Part shown: one piece after another, positions 23,382-30,849 of the stretch
Numbering within the stretch: the stretch's first letter is position 1
Layout of the letters: each line of letters begins with the position of its first letter
Origin: CAZAMP01 sp964486455
Lineage (GTDB): Bacteria; Eisenbacteria; RBG-16-71-46; CAZAMP01
Assembly: GCA_964486455.1 (NCBI GenBank)
Contig: CAZAMP010000048.1
Span: forward strand, 1-30,849
DNA length: 30,849 nt
Direction: 5' to 3'
Notes under the pieces: generated by a model
The model's database searches: none
What the model was told of the DNA's origin: nothing
Seen by the model: the letters and a program-made list of their open reading frames with translations, nothing else
Position numbers and translations under genes: made by a program

Positions 23382-25297
23382 GTCCGGCTCTCCCTCTCGA
23401 CAGGCGCGGAGTTGCCGGCGCTCTTTCCGCTCTCCGGACACTCCCAAACGTCTCCGGGATGCTCGCGGCGGAGGCTCTTGAACTTCGGCAGGATGCCGCA
23501 AGCGAAGCACTCGTCTCGGCAGTCGACGCGCGTGCGATCCTCGAGGCTCCAGCCGTAGTCTTCGATCAGGAACGATTTCTTGAGCCCCGCGTCGATGTGG
23601 TCCCACGGCAGCAACTCGTCGAGCGCGCGATCCCGGTGCGTGTAGAACGCCGGGTCCAGCCCGGCGGACTCGAACGCGTCCAGCCATGCGTCGTAGCGAA
23701 GCTGGTCCTGCCATGCGTCGAACCTGGCGCCCCGCCGCCAGGCCTCGAGGACAACCTCCCCCAGTCGACGATCGCCGCGCGAGAGCCACGCCTCTACCAT
23801 CGTTTCGCGGAAATCGTTCCAGCTGAGCTTGAGGCCCTTCCCGCGAAGTTCTCTGCTCAAGAGATGCTGCTTCGCCTCTACCTGCTCCGCGGCATCGCAC
23901 GCCACCCACTGAAGTGGTGTGTGCGGCTTCGGCACGAACGTGCTCACCCCTACGTTAACCTTCGCGCGGCCCCCGATCGCCTTTCGGCCTTCAGTGAGAA
24001 CGGCCTTCGCCAGGCGCGCGATCTCACGCACGTCGTCGAGTGTTTCGCTCGGATGACCGATCATGAAGTAGAGCTTGATTGTCTGCCAGCCGCGCGAATA
24101 GATCTCGCGCGCGGTCGAGAGCACACCGTCGGTCGAGACCGGTTTGTTGATGAGCCGCCGCATTCGCTCGCTCGCCGCCTCGGGCGCCAACGTGAACCCA
24201 CCACGCCGGCCGCTTCCCTGCAGAAGCTCCATGAGATCCACCGAGACGGATTCGATGCGAAGCGACGGCAGCGCGACGTTGATGCGTTGCTCACCGAAGC
24301 GCTTCCCCACCTCCCGAACGAGATCGAGGATTTCATCGTAGTCCGACGATGAGAGCGACAGCAGCGCGACCTCTTCGTAGCCCGTCTGCGCGAGTGCCTC
24401 CTCGATGGCGGTGACGATCTCGTCCACTGCGCGCTCGCGGACGGGACGCGTGACCATCCCCGCGTGACAGAATCGGCAGCCACGCGTGCACCCTCGCATG
24501 ATCTCGATCGCCGCGCGGTTCTGCACGACGTCGATGTACGGAACGATGAAGCGCGTCACGGGCGGCGGTAGCTCCGGACAGATTCGCTTGAGAATGGGTG
24601 TGCGGGCCTCGGGGGCGAGCGACTCGACGATTTCCGGCAGGCCTTGCTCATCGTAGGTCACCCGATAGAGTGACGGTACATAGACGCCTTCGATCCGCGC
24701 CAGCGAGCGGAGCAGCGCCTCGCGCGGAGAGCCGCTGTTCTTCCACTCCCGGACGGCATCGACGATGTCGGTGATGAGACCTTCCCCGTCGCCGATCGCG
24801 AACGCGTCGATGAAGTCGGCCATGGGCTCCGGGTTGAACGTCGCATGTCCGCCGGCGACGACGAGTGGATCGTCGTTCGCGCGCTCAGCCGCGCGCAGCG
24901 GAATCCCCGAAAGATCGAGGAGGTTCAAGAGATTCGTGTAGAGCGTCTCGTACGGAAGCGAAACACCGAGGATGTCGAACTCCGATACCGGGCGCTTCGA
25001 CTCCAGCGCGTAGAGCGGAATTCGTGCCTCACGCATCGCGGCTTCCATGTCGATCCATGGCAGATAGACGCGCTCCGCCAAGACGTCGTCACGACGGTTC
25101 AGAAGATCGTAGAGGATCGCCAGGCCCAGGTTCGGCATGCCGAGGTCGTAGATGTCCGGAAACGCGAGCGCGACCCGGACCGAGGCGCTGTCCCACGGCT
25201 TCACGATCTGGTTCAGCTCTCCGCCGGTGTAGCGCCCGGGCCTCTCGACCGTCGGGAGAATGTGGTGGAGCGTGTTTTCGATATCCGTAGCGTTCAT
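23378..25297 (-). CDS. TIGR03960 family B12-binding-domain/radical SAM protein
   Basis: 639 aa, full family length. N-terminal B12-binding-like region (VRVALAFPDIYDLGMPNLGLAILYDLLNRRDDVLAERVYLP, LVVAGGHATFNPEPMADFIDAFAIGDGEG) but without an obvious DxHxxG cobalamin ligand. Radical-SAM core with C270-x3-C274-x2-C277 (RGCTRGCRFC), then LSLSSSDYDEI, RGGFTLAPEAASERMRRLINK and KLYFMIGHPSETLDD. The C-terminal tail ends with CRDECFACGILPKFKSL, a conserved cysteine pair. The gene overlaps its TIGR03936 partner by 4 nt, so the two are coupled. The substrate is not known. A second Fe-S enzyme close to MtaB, in convergent orientation. Confidence 0.92.
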   Translation of the reverse strand: MNATDIENTLHHILPTVERPGRYTGGELNQIVKPWDSASVRVALAFPDIYDLGMPNLGLAILYDLLNRRDDVLAERVYLPWIDMEAAMREARIPLYALESKRPVSEFDILGVSLPYETLYTNLLNLLDLSGIPLRAAERANDDPLVVAGGHATFNPEPMADFIDAFAIGDGEGLITDIVDAVREWKNSGSPREALLRSLARIEGVYVPSLYRVTYDEQGLPEIVESLAPEARTPILKRICPELPPPVTRFIVPYIDVVQNRAAIEIMRGCTRGCRFCHAGMVTRPVRERAVDEIVTAIEEALAQTGYEEVALLSLSSSDYDEILDLVREVGKRFGEQRINVALPSLRIESVSVDLMELLQGSGRRGGFTLAPEAASERMRRLINKPVSTDGVLSTAREIYSRGWQTIKLYFMIGHPSETLDDVREIARLAKAVLTEGRKAIGGRAKVNVGVSTFVPKPHTPLQWVACDAAEQVEAKQHLLSRELRGKGLKLSWNDFRETMVEAWLSRGDRRLGEVVLEAWRRGARFDAWQDQLRYDAWLDAFESAGLDPAFYTHRDRALDELLPWDHIDAGLKKSFLIEDYGWSLEDRTRVDCRDECFACGILPKFKSLRREHPGDVWECPESGKSAGNSAPVERESRT

Positions 25298-25315
25298 TCC
25301 GTTATTCCCAGAGAG

Positions 25316-26653
25316 TCAGTGCAGTCGGACGATCCGCCGTACATGCGTGCCCGACTCCGTTTCGAGCCGGACGATGTAGACGCCGGAGCCCGTGTCTCGT
25401 CCTCGTGTGTCCCGGCCGTTCCAGATAGTCTCGTGCAGGCCGGCGGACCGAAGTCCACGAACGAGATCGCGCACGTGTCGGCCTCCAACATCGTAGACCG
25501 AGAGTCGCACGTCGGAGCCCGCCGACAACACGTACGTGAATCCAACTCCCGCACCGGACGGATTGGGAGTGGCCGGCAGCAGGATCCGCGCCACCGCCCC
25601 AGACACATCCGAGTCGACACCGATGATCGCGTCCCACACGCGAGCCACATAGGTGGAGTCATCCGCGTCTCTGGGCCAGGCGCCGGCTTCGGCTAGCACG
25701 GCGTCCAGCGCCTCCCACGGCGCCATCTCGGTTACCGGTGGCGCCGGCCACCTCGTCTCGGTTGTCCCCGTGTCGTCGCTCTCGTCGGGTATGACGTTGC
25801 TTTCGGTGTAGACCAGCGTCGAGGGCGTGAGGATCACGGCCAACGACCGGTCGCTGCTGTCGCTCGGGACGTAGACGTTCTTGATCAGATTGCCCGTGGA
25901 CGAGCTTCGGAAGCGGGTCCCGTAGCCCGGCACACCGCCCCAGTCGTCCTCTGGAGGATCCCAGTCGTAGATGACGTTGTTGACGACGTCGACCACGAGA
26001 CAGCTCGCCTGGACCTGCGGATTGCGCTCGTCGCCATGCGCATAGAGATTGTGGTGAAGCGACAGGTTGGTGACGTCATCGCGAATGAGGGAGTTCTTGT
26101 GGTTGTCCGCGAGTATCGACCACTGGATGGTGATGTCGTGCGCCCCGTCGAAGAGATCGATGTTCCCGTCCGACGCTCTGCGAAACGAGCAATGATCGAT
26201 GACGATGTCCTGCGCGCCGTACGCGATCGCCATATTGTCGTTGCCGTCGGTGAATCTAATGTGGCGCACGATGACGTCATGCGCCGTATCCGACGATGTC
26301 GCGGCGATGCTCATCCCGTAGTGACGCAGCGTTACTCCCGGCGGCGGCGCCGTCGAGCCGTCGATGGTGATGTGGTGTCTCGGGATACCGATGTACGACT
26401 CGAGTACGATCGTGCCGCCGACGTCGAATGTAATGTTCCGGTTACTCTCCGAGACGGCGTCCCGCAACGTACCCTCGCCGCTGTTGGCGAGACTCGTGAC
26501 GACATAGGGTGTTCCGTTGGCTCCACCTTCGGTGGTCGCGCCGAACCCCTCGAAGGGACGGTCGCTATCTTCCAGCGCCACGCCGCCGGAGCCCGCCAGA
26601 GCGATGCCCGCCGGCAAGAGACAGAGCACGCGCGCAACGCTGCCTGATCTCAT
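25316..26653 (-). CDS. Secreted pectate-lyase-like beta-helix protein with FlgD-like C-terminal tail
   Basis: 445 aa. ATG 26653 is chosen because AGAAGG lies 7 nt upstream; the longer frame to 26725 adds no family sequence. Signal peptide, residues 1-26. Residues about 33-280 form a PL1-like right-handed parallel beta-helix: VTSLANSGEGTLRDAVSES, ITFDVGGTIVLES, ITIDGSTAPPPGVTL, VIVRHIRFTDGNDN, DIVIDHCSFRRASDGNIDL, DITIQWSILADN and NLYAHGDERNPQV, all landmarks of bacterial pectate-lyase-like proteins. Usual catalytic residues cannot be placed with certainty, so polysaccharide cleavage is possible but not shown. The tail from about residue 360 (ATPNPSGAGVGFTYVLSAGS, VYDVGGRHVRDLV, GVYIVRLETESG) is FlgD-Ig-like, suggesting sorting or surface attachment. 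Confidence 0.82.
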   Translation of the reverse strand: MRSGSVARVLCLLPAGIALAGSGGVALEDSDRPFEGFGATTEGGANGTPYVVTSLANSGEGTLRDAVSESNRNITFDVGGTIVLESYIGIPRHHITIDGSTAPPPGVTLRHYGMSIAATSSDTAHDVIVRHIRFTDGNDNMAIAYGAQDIVIDHCSFRRASDGNIDLFDGAHDITIQWSILADNHKNSLIRDDVTNLSLHHNLYAHGDERNPQVQASCLVVDVVNNVIYDWDPPEDDWGGVPGYGTRFRSSSTGNLIKNVYVPSDSSDRSLAVILTPSTLVYTESNVIPDESDDTGTTETRWPAPPVTEMAPWEALDAVLAEAGAWPRDADDSTYVARVWDAIIGVDSDVSGAVARILLPATPNPSGAGVGFTYVLSAGSDVRLSVYDVGGRHVRDLVRGLRSAGLHETIWNGRDTRGRDTGSGVYIVRLETESGTHVRRIVRLH

Positions 26654-26869
26654 CAATATGCCTTCTCTGAAAGTAATCTCGATTGGACGACCGTGCGGCA
26701 ATTCTCCCCCGTCACGCGAAGACAATCAAGTAAGCGCGAATTCTCCGCTCCTGGCGGGAGGCTGAATCATGACCTATCCTGGGACAATCGATACAGAAAT
26801 GCTGTCTTGTCGGGTCGTGCTCCGGGGTGTCTTCGCCTCGCGAGCGGCAGTCTGGGAGATGCTTCTATC
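26654..26869. other. Divergent intergenic region, pectate-lyase-like and PNGase F-like genes
   Basis: 216 nt between divergent starts. It contains a nested dyad: GACAA (26783-26787) with TTGTC (26807-26811) and, inside it, ACAG (26793-26796) with CTGT (26802-26805). No convincing promoter hexamers are visible. A site shared by the two secreted-protein genes is possible. Confidence 0.35.
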
Positions 26870-29611
26870 ATGAATACAGGTCCGGCACGCCTCCCGGTGA
26901 CCTCGTCGCCGGTAGTCATCACCGTGGTAGCCCTGAGCATGATCGCCCTGTCGGCCGTGGACGTCCGGGCGGAATCGTGCGATACGCTCATCGTCCAGAC
27001 TTTCGAATTCAGCGATATCGAAACACGTCGGGCGACGTTCGACTTCCCGGACGATGATCGAACCTGGCAGCGCATCCTGATGCGTTACACGCTGAAGTGC
27101 GACGAGGCGACCGTCGGCGATTCCTATCCCTGCGGCGAATGGGATGTGAACACTTACACGATCGCTCACGTCCACACCGGTGTCTTCGATTCGACTCTAC
27201 GGCTCCATCCGTCCTTCATCGTGGAGGGCGAGTCGCCGTCCGAGCTCCGTTACAGCGACTCCCCCCGCTTTCACTACGTCACCTACTGGGATGATCCGGA
27301 CGGCCCGGTCCCGAGCGACCACTACCTTCATTTCGACGGAACCGACTGCATCACCGTTCCACCGGAAGCACTCGCGGGAATAGATTCGAGCATCACGGTC
27401 TCCTTCTGGATGCGCGGCGACCCGGATCAGCCGATCAACGACCACATCATCGAAGCGGGCAACACGGGCGGCCGTGTTCTGAACATTCACCTCCCCTGGG
27501 GTAATGGTGTCGTCTACTGGGACGCGGGTGGTCGCCTCTCCGGAAACAACAACCGCCTCAGCAAGAGCCCCGAGCCCGCCCACTACAAGGGCCGATGGAA
27601 CCACTGGGCGTTTACCAAGGACGCGAGAACCGGCGAGATGCGCATCTACCTGAATGGAGAGCTGTGGCACCGAGCGGGAAACATGACGAAGGCGATGTTC
27701 CCCATCGACAGTTTCACCATCGGCGCCAACCTCAACCGGAATGGCGGCTGGTATGCCGGCGGACTCGATGACATCCGCATCTGGGACATCGCGCTCGATG
27801 AGGAAACCGTAGCCCACTGGCAGCACCGGCCCGTGACACCTGCGCATCCCTCTTACGAACACCTTCGCGCCGAATACCGTTTCGACGACCCGACCGACCT
27901 CGAGAATCGGCGCGCGATCGATAGCTCCCCCCACGGTCATGACGGGGAGAGCTTTGGACAGCCTCAACGCGTACCGTTCGGATACGCGGGACGCAGCGCG
28001 CTGAAACCGGGCCCCACGACGGTCCTTCGGACCGACAGCATTCCCGCCCCGCGGCTGAGCGTGAAGCTCTTCGAGGACGAGAGAGATCCCCAGCGGCTGA
28101 CGCGCGTGATGAACGTCTGGCCGGCCTACGATTCGTGGTTCGACGGCGACGGAAACTGGCTCGAGGACAAACCGATCGAGACCGCCCAGACGCTCACACA
28201 AGTGGAACGGACGTCGTTCAGCGAACCATTCGAGATCGTCGAGGAATACGAGCTGGCACGCTTCATCACGCCGTACGGCAAACGACTCGATCTGGGCGAC
28301 GACGGCTTCACCTGGGTCTACGACGTGACGGGCTATGCGCCGCTGCTCCGCGGCCGGGTCGATCTGCAGGCGGCCAACACGTTCGAGCTTCTCGATCTGA
28401 AGTTTGTCTTCATCGAGGGGACTCCGCCCCGCCGGGTGCGGGATATCAAGAACCTCTGGCCGAAGAAGAATTACCGCTACAGCGATCTTGTCGACGAAAC
28501 CGAGGTCAGGCCGATCGCGGTCGATCTCGATCCGGACGCGGCCGGCTTTCTTGTGCGCTCACGCATCTCCGGCCACGGTCACGCAGGCCCGCGCCATTGC
28601 TGCGAGTGGGATCCGAAGGAACACATCCTGAAGGTCGCCGGACTCGAGCGGTTTCGATGGAATGTATGGCGGGACTGCGGCATGAATCCCGTCCATCCTC
28701 AGGGCGGTACTTGGCAGTTCGATCGCGCCGGTTGGTGCCCGGGGACGTTCGTCGACACGTACGACCACGAGCTGACGCCGTGGGTCATGCCAGGTGATGA
28801 GGTCGCGATCGACTACACCGTTGAGCCGTACGACCCCGACATCTTCGAGGACGACGGACGCTTCGTCGTCTCACATCAGCTCTTCACATACGATCCACCG
28901 AGCTTCGAGCTGGACGCGGCGATCGTCGATATCATCGCTCCGTCAGCACACGATGAGTATCGGCGGTTCAATCCGGTGCCCGGTGAGGCGCTGATCCGCA
29001 TCCGAAACGTGGGAAGGCGGCCACTTCGGTCACTGGTCGTTCACTACGGTCTCGAAGATGGTCGGCAGAGCCGCTACGAGTGGTCGGGCGAGCTGCCGTT
29101 TCTGGAGAGCGAGCGCGTCACCCTTCCCGCGCCGGATTGGACGGGGATGAAGGCGGGGTCCCGCTTCCAGGCTTCGGTTGCGCTTCCGAACGGCGAACAG
29201 GACGACAATCGCTGCAACGATCGCATGAGCATGGAGGTGGCGGCACCGCACATCTTGCCGACCGAGTTCATCATCCACGTCGAGAGTCCGGGATTCGGCC
29301 GTGCCGCGGACAACAGCTACACGATCACCGACGGGAGCGGCGACATCGTGGCATCGCGCGATACGTTCAAGGACGATGCCGTCACCGACGACCGAATGGC
29401 GCTCGAGCCCGGCGCCTATACCTTCAGCTTTCTCGACAGTGAAGAAGACGGGATGATCCGGCACTGGTGGCTACGCGGATCAGCGCCGGACGAGATCGGC
29501 GAGAACGGGGCGCTCATGATCCTCAGCGCGGAGGGAGATTCGCTTCTCGACCTCGGCTACGACTTCGCGGAGAAGCGTGTGCTGCGATTCTTCGTCGGTG
29601 AGCCGCGGTAG
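26870..29611 (+). CDS. Secreted peptide-N-glycosidase F-like protein with inserted LamG domain
   Basis: 913 aa. ATG 26870 (MNTGPARL) has GGGAG upstream and gives a clean signal peptide (residues 1-34); the frame to 26693 is non-coding. Residues about 42-145 match the start of PNGase F-related domains (WQRILMRYTLKCDEATVGDS, YPCGEWDVNTYTIAHVH). Residues about 150-315 are a LamG/concanavalin-like lectin domain (DSSITVSFWMRGDPDQPIND, GRWNHWAFTKDARTGEMRIY, GGLDDIRIWDIALDEETV). The PNGase F part resumes at about 450-690 (RFITPYGKRLDLGDDGFTWV, LLDLKFVFIEGTPPRRVRDI, CCEWDPKEHILKVAG, WRDCGMNPVHPQGGTW, WCPGTFVDTYDHEL). A C-terminal beta-sandwich (about 690-913) has no FlgD tail. PNGase F cleaves N-glycans from glycoproteins; catalytic residues here are not verified. 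Many cysteines suggest disulfides. Confidence 0.78.
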   Translation: MNTGPARLPVTSSPVVITVVALSMIALSAVDVRAESCDTLIVQTFEFSDIETRRATFDFPDDDRTWQRILMRYTLKCDEATVGDSYPCGEWDVNTYTIAHVHTGVFDSTLRLHPSFIVEGESPSELRYSDSPRFHYVTYWDDPDGPVPSDHYLHFDGTDCITVPPEALAGIDSSITVSFWMRGDPDQPINDHIIEAGNTGGRVLNIHLPWGNGVVYWDAGGRLSGNNNRLSKSPEPAHYKGRWNHWAFTKDARTGEMRIYLNGELWHRAGNMTKAMFPIDSFTIGANLNRNGGWYAGGLDDIRIWDIALDEETVAHWQHRPVTPAHPSYEHLRAEYRFDDPTDLENRRAIDSSPHGHDGESFGQPQRVPFGYAGRSALKPGPTTVLRTDSIPAPRLSVKLFEDERDPQRLTRVMNVWPAYDSWFDGDGNWLEDKPIETAQTLTQVERTSFSEPFEIVEEYELARFITPYGKRLDLGDDGFTWVYDVTGYAPLLRGRVDLQAANTFELLDLKFVFIEGTPPRRVRDIKNLWPKKNYRYSDLVDETEVRPIAVDLDPDAAGFLVRSRISGHGHAGPRHCCEWDPKEHILKVAGLERFRWNVWRDCGMNPVHPQGGTWQFDRAGWCPGTFVDTYDHELTPWVMPGDEVAIDYTVEPYDPDIFEDDGRFVVSHQLFTYDPPSFELDAAIVDIIAPSAHDEYRRFNPVPGEALIRIRNVGRRPLRSLVVHYGLEDGRQSRYEWSGELPFLESERVTLPAPDWTGMKAGSRFQASVALPNGEQDDNRCNDRMSMEVAAPHILPTEFIIHVESPGFGRAADNSYTITDGSGDIVASRDTFKDDAVTDDRMALEPGAYTFSFLDSEEDGMIRHWWLRGSAPDEIGENGALMILSAEGDSLLDLGYDFAEKRVLRFFVGEPR

Positions 29612-29622
29612 CGTTTGAGCCT

Positions 29623-29674
29623 CACGTCCGGCTCGTGCCGGCGCGCGAACCGGACGTGTTCTTGTCTTCTACTT
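29623..29674 (+). terminator. Intrinsic terminator of the PNGase F-like gene
   Basis: CACGTCCGG (29623-29631) pairs with CCGGACGTG (29650-29658), extended inside the loop by TCG/CGA after one mismatch. It is followed by the T-rich TTCTTGTCTTCTACTT (29659-29674), 12 nt after the stop codon. On the minus strand it has no T-run, so it serves the plus gene. Confidence 0.65.
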
Positions 29675-29678
29675 CACG

Positions 29679-30797
29679 TTAGCGAATCAGCGAGATCTGA
29701 TTCGTTTCAGTGTGCTCTCCCACCGTCAGGCGGTAGAAGTAGACACCCGCAGGCATGGCCCGGGCATGCGCATCGCGCCCGTCCCAAATCGTGGTGTGTG
29801 TACCGATCGATTGGACTTCCGCGGACACAAGCTCCCGCACGAGCCGTCCGGAGAGATCGAACACATTCAGCGTGACCTGGTCGTCCGCCGTCAGCTCGTA
29901 TCTAATCATCACACCGGATTGGAACGGATTGGGATGAGGCGCCGACAGCCGGTGCGCGACTGGGCAAGCGTCGAGAAACACCTTTCGGGATGCCAGTCGG
30001 ATCCAGTGTCCCTCTTCGCGATAGCCAAGCGTATACGTGACCTCGGTCTCGTTCACGGCGGCCGCCACTTCGTCGCGGGCCTGGAAAGCGCGCGACGACA
30101 ATTCTGTTATGGGAACTTCCCATTCGTCAAACCGCCCCGTCGCGATCACACGGAACTCAGCGAGATCACTGTTGTGACTCAAAGCCCATCGGATGAGAAC
30201 GGAGCTCCCCTCCCGGGTTACATCGAAACCAGACAGAAAGACGGGGTCCACGCCACCACATTGGGCCGGCACGATCCGGAGCGTTTCACCGCTGAGGTAA
30301 ACATGGTCACCCGCTACGTGGAGTCCGCCCCAATCCTGGGGAACATTCACACCGCCGAGAAAGCGCGGACTCTCCGGCTCCTCAATGTCGACGACCCACA
30401 GATCCGCGTGGACCTGACCACGGAGATAGGCAGCATTGCCGGCCACCGTGATCTCCCCGACAATGCCCGTCACGTAGACGCTGTCGACCACCTGTGGGCT
30501 GTCAGGCACACCGATGTCGATCACGACAAGATGATCGTCGAAGTCCGTCCGCCTCTTCGAGCAGTACGCGTACGATCCGGACACCGCTATGCTCCGTAGG
30601 GTTCCGATCGCCGTCGTGCTGCCGATGACCGCGGGGCTTGCGGAGTTCGACACGTCGATCACTCGCAGACCATCACCGACCCCGGTCACGTATGCGTAAT
30701 CTCCCTCGACGGCCATGTCCCATGCTTGCTGCTCGAGAGTCAATTGACCGATCTCTTGAGGATTCTCCGGGTCGACTCTGTCGAAGATCTGAAGGAG
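29679..30797 (-). CDS. LVIVD-repeat secreted protein with FlgD-like C-terminal tail, 5' end outside window
   Basis: The minus frame is open from just below a TAG at 30800-30798 to the stop at 29679, about 372 residues. It starts mid-repeat (LQIFDRVDPENPQEIGQLTL), so this is not the true N-terminus. TTG 30743 is the first start codon but has no credible signal. Repeats of about 40 residues (WDMAVEGDYAYVTGVGDGLR VIDVSN, SIAVSGSYAYC, HLVVIDIGVPDSPQVVDSVY, LWVVDIEEPESPRFLGGV) are LVIVD units of a beta-propeller-like surface protein. A fibronectin-like stretch (about 170-255 from the TTG) precedes a FlgD-Ig-like tail (APHPNPFQSGVMIRYEL, VFDLSGRLVRELV, GVYFYRL). The upstream bases fit the same repeat in another frame, so a one-base indel near 30798 is likely. 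Confidence 0.72.
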   Translation of the reverse strand, partial: LLQIFDRVDPENPQEIGQLTLEQQAWDMAVEGDYAYVTGVGDGLRVIDVSNSASPAVIGSTTAIGTLRSIAVSGSYAYCSKRRTDFDDHLVVIDIGVPDSPQVVDSVYVTGIVGEITVAGNAAYLRGQVHADLWVVDIEEPESPRFLGGVNVPQDWGGLHVAGDHVYLSGETLRIVPAQCGGVDPVFLSGFDVTREGSSVLIRWALSHNSDLAEFRVIATGRFDEWEVPITELSSRAFQARDEVAAAVNETEVTYTLGYREEGHWIRLASRKVFLDACPVAHRLSAPHPNPFQSGVMIRYELTADDQVTLNVFDLSGRLVRELVSAEVQSIGTHTTIWDGRDAHARAMPAGVYFYRLTVGEHTETNQISLIR

Positions 30798-30849
30798 CTA
30801 TGGTCGGAAGTTGTGTATGAGCTGAGCGAGAGGACGGCGTATCCTCCCC

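Noticed and set aside
22725..23909. 394-codon version of the TIGR03936 gene
   Set aside because: Everything upstream of the GTG at 23381 is out-of-frame TIGR03960 sequence.
1..30849. tRNA, rRNA, CRISPR array, insertion sequence or phage genes
   Set aside because: I saw no cloverleaf, no spaced identical repeats, no transposase or integrase motifs and no terminal inverted repeats; this is by eye only, so tRNAscan or Rfam would be needed for certainty.

Overview
The window is a GC-rich stretch of bacterial chromosome, probably from a metagenome assembly: it has a 100-N scaffold gap flanked by an exact 55-nt overlap. The cell is Gram-negative-type, because three proteins look like outer-membrane beta-barrels with aromatic C-termini, and there is a lipoprotein and several secreted proteins. 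Four proteins end in a FlgD-Ig-like C-terminal domain with an NPNPF/FPNP-type entry motif. That trait is common in the FCB group and related candidate phyla such as Eisenbacteria, so such a lineage is my best guess; no 16S or ribosomal marker is present to prove it.

Layout. 1-943 (minus): 5'-proximal part of an OPA-type MFS transporter. 1201-3853 (minus): two tandem paralogous outer-membrane beta-barrel genes followed by a very small membrane protein. 3854-4357: regulatory intergenic region with inverted and 11-bp-period direct repeats. 4358-10525 (plus): complete SUF iron-sulfur operon, an Rrf2-type regulator followed by sufB-sufC-sufD-sufS-sufU-sufT. 10572-15866 (minus): seven co-directional genes, namely a methyltransferase, a DUF3179 protein, a GNAT, DUF2784, DUF418, an AHSA1/SRPBCC protein and another GNAT. 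16012-18104 (plus): secreted repeat/Ig-like protein broken by the assembly gap. 18111-20089 (minus): a secreted CX3CH protein and a CXXCH-bearing beta-barrel. 20343-22717 (plus): YceI, a CX4CH lipoprotein and the tRNA methylthiotransferase MtaB. 22725-26653 (minus): a TIGR03936/TIGR03960 radical-SAM pair and a pectate-lyase-like secreted protein. 26870-29611 (plus): a large PNGase F-like protein with a LamG insertion. 29679 to the window end (minus): an LVIVD-repeat protein with a FlgD-like tail.

The most striking observation is in the DUF3179 gene (14029-15087, minus). Its single long frame is interrupted by one TGA exactly where the first cysteine of the family's CPLC motif belongs. The TGA is followed at selenoprotein-like distance by a perfect 7-bp hairpin with a GGUCU apical loop, the same core loop as the E. 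coli fdhF SECIS. I read this as a candidate selenoprotein (UxxC redox motif), not a pseudogene. The second concrete result is that the N gap is an artefact: collapsing the 55-nt duplicated flanks removes 155 nt and restores one continuous 645-codon frame. The SUF operon, the radical-SAM enzymes and the candidate selenoprotein fit an organism that uses oxygen-sensitive cofactors and redox-active thiols, but that link is inference.
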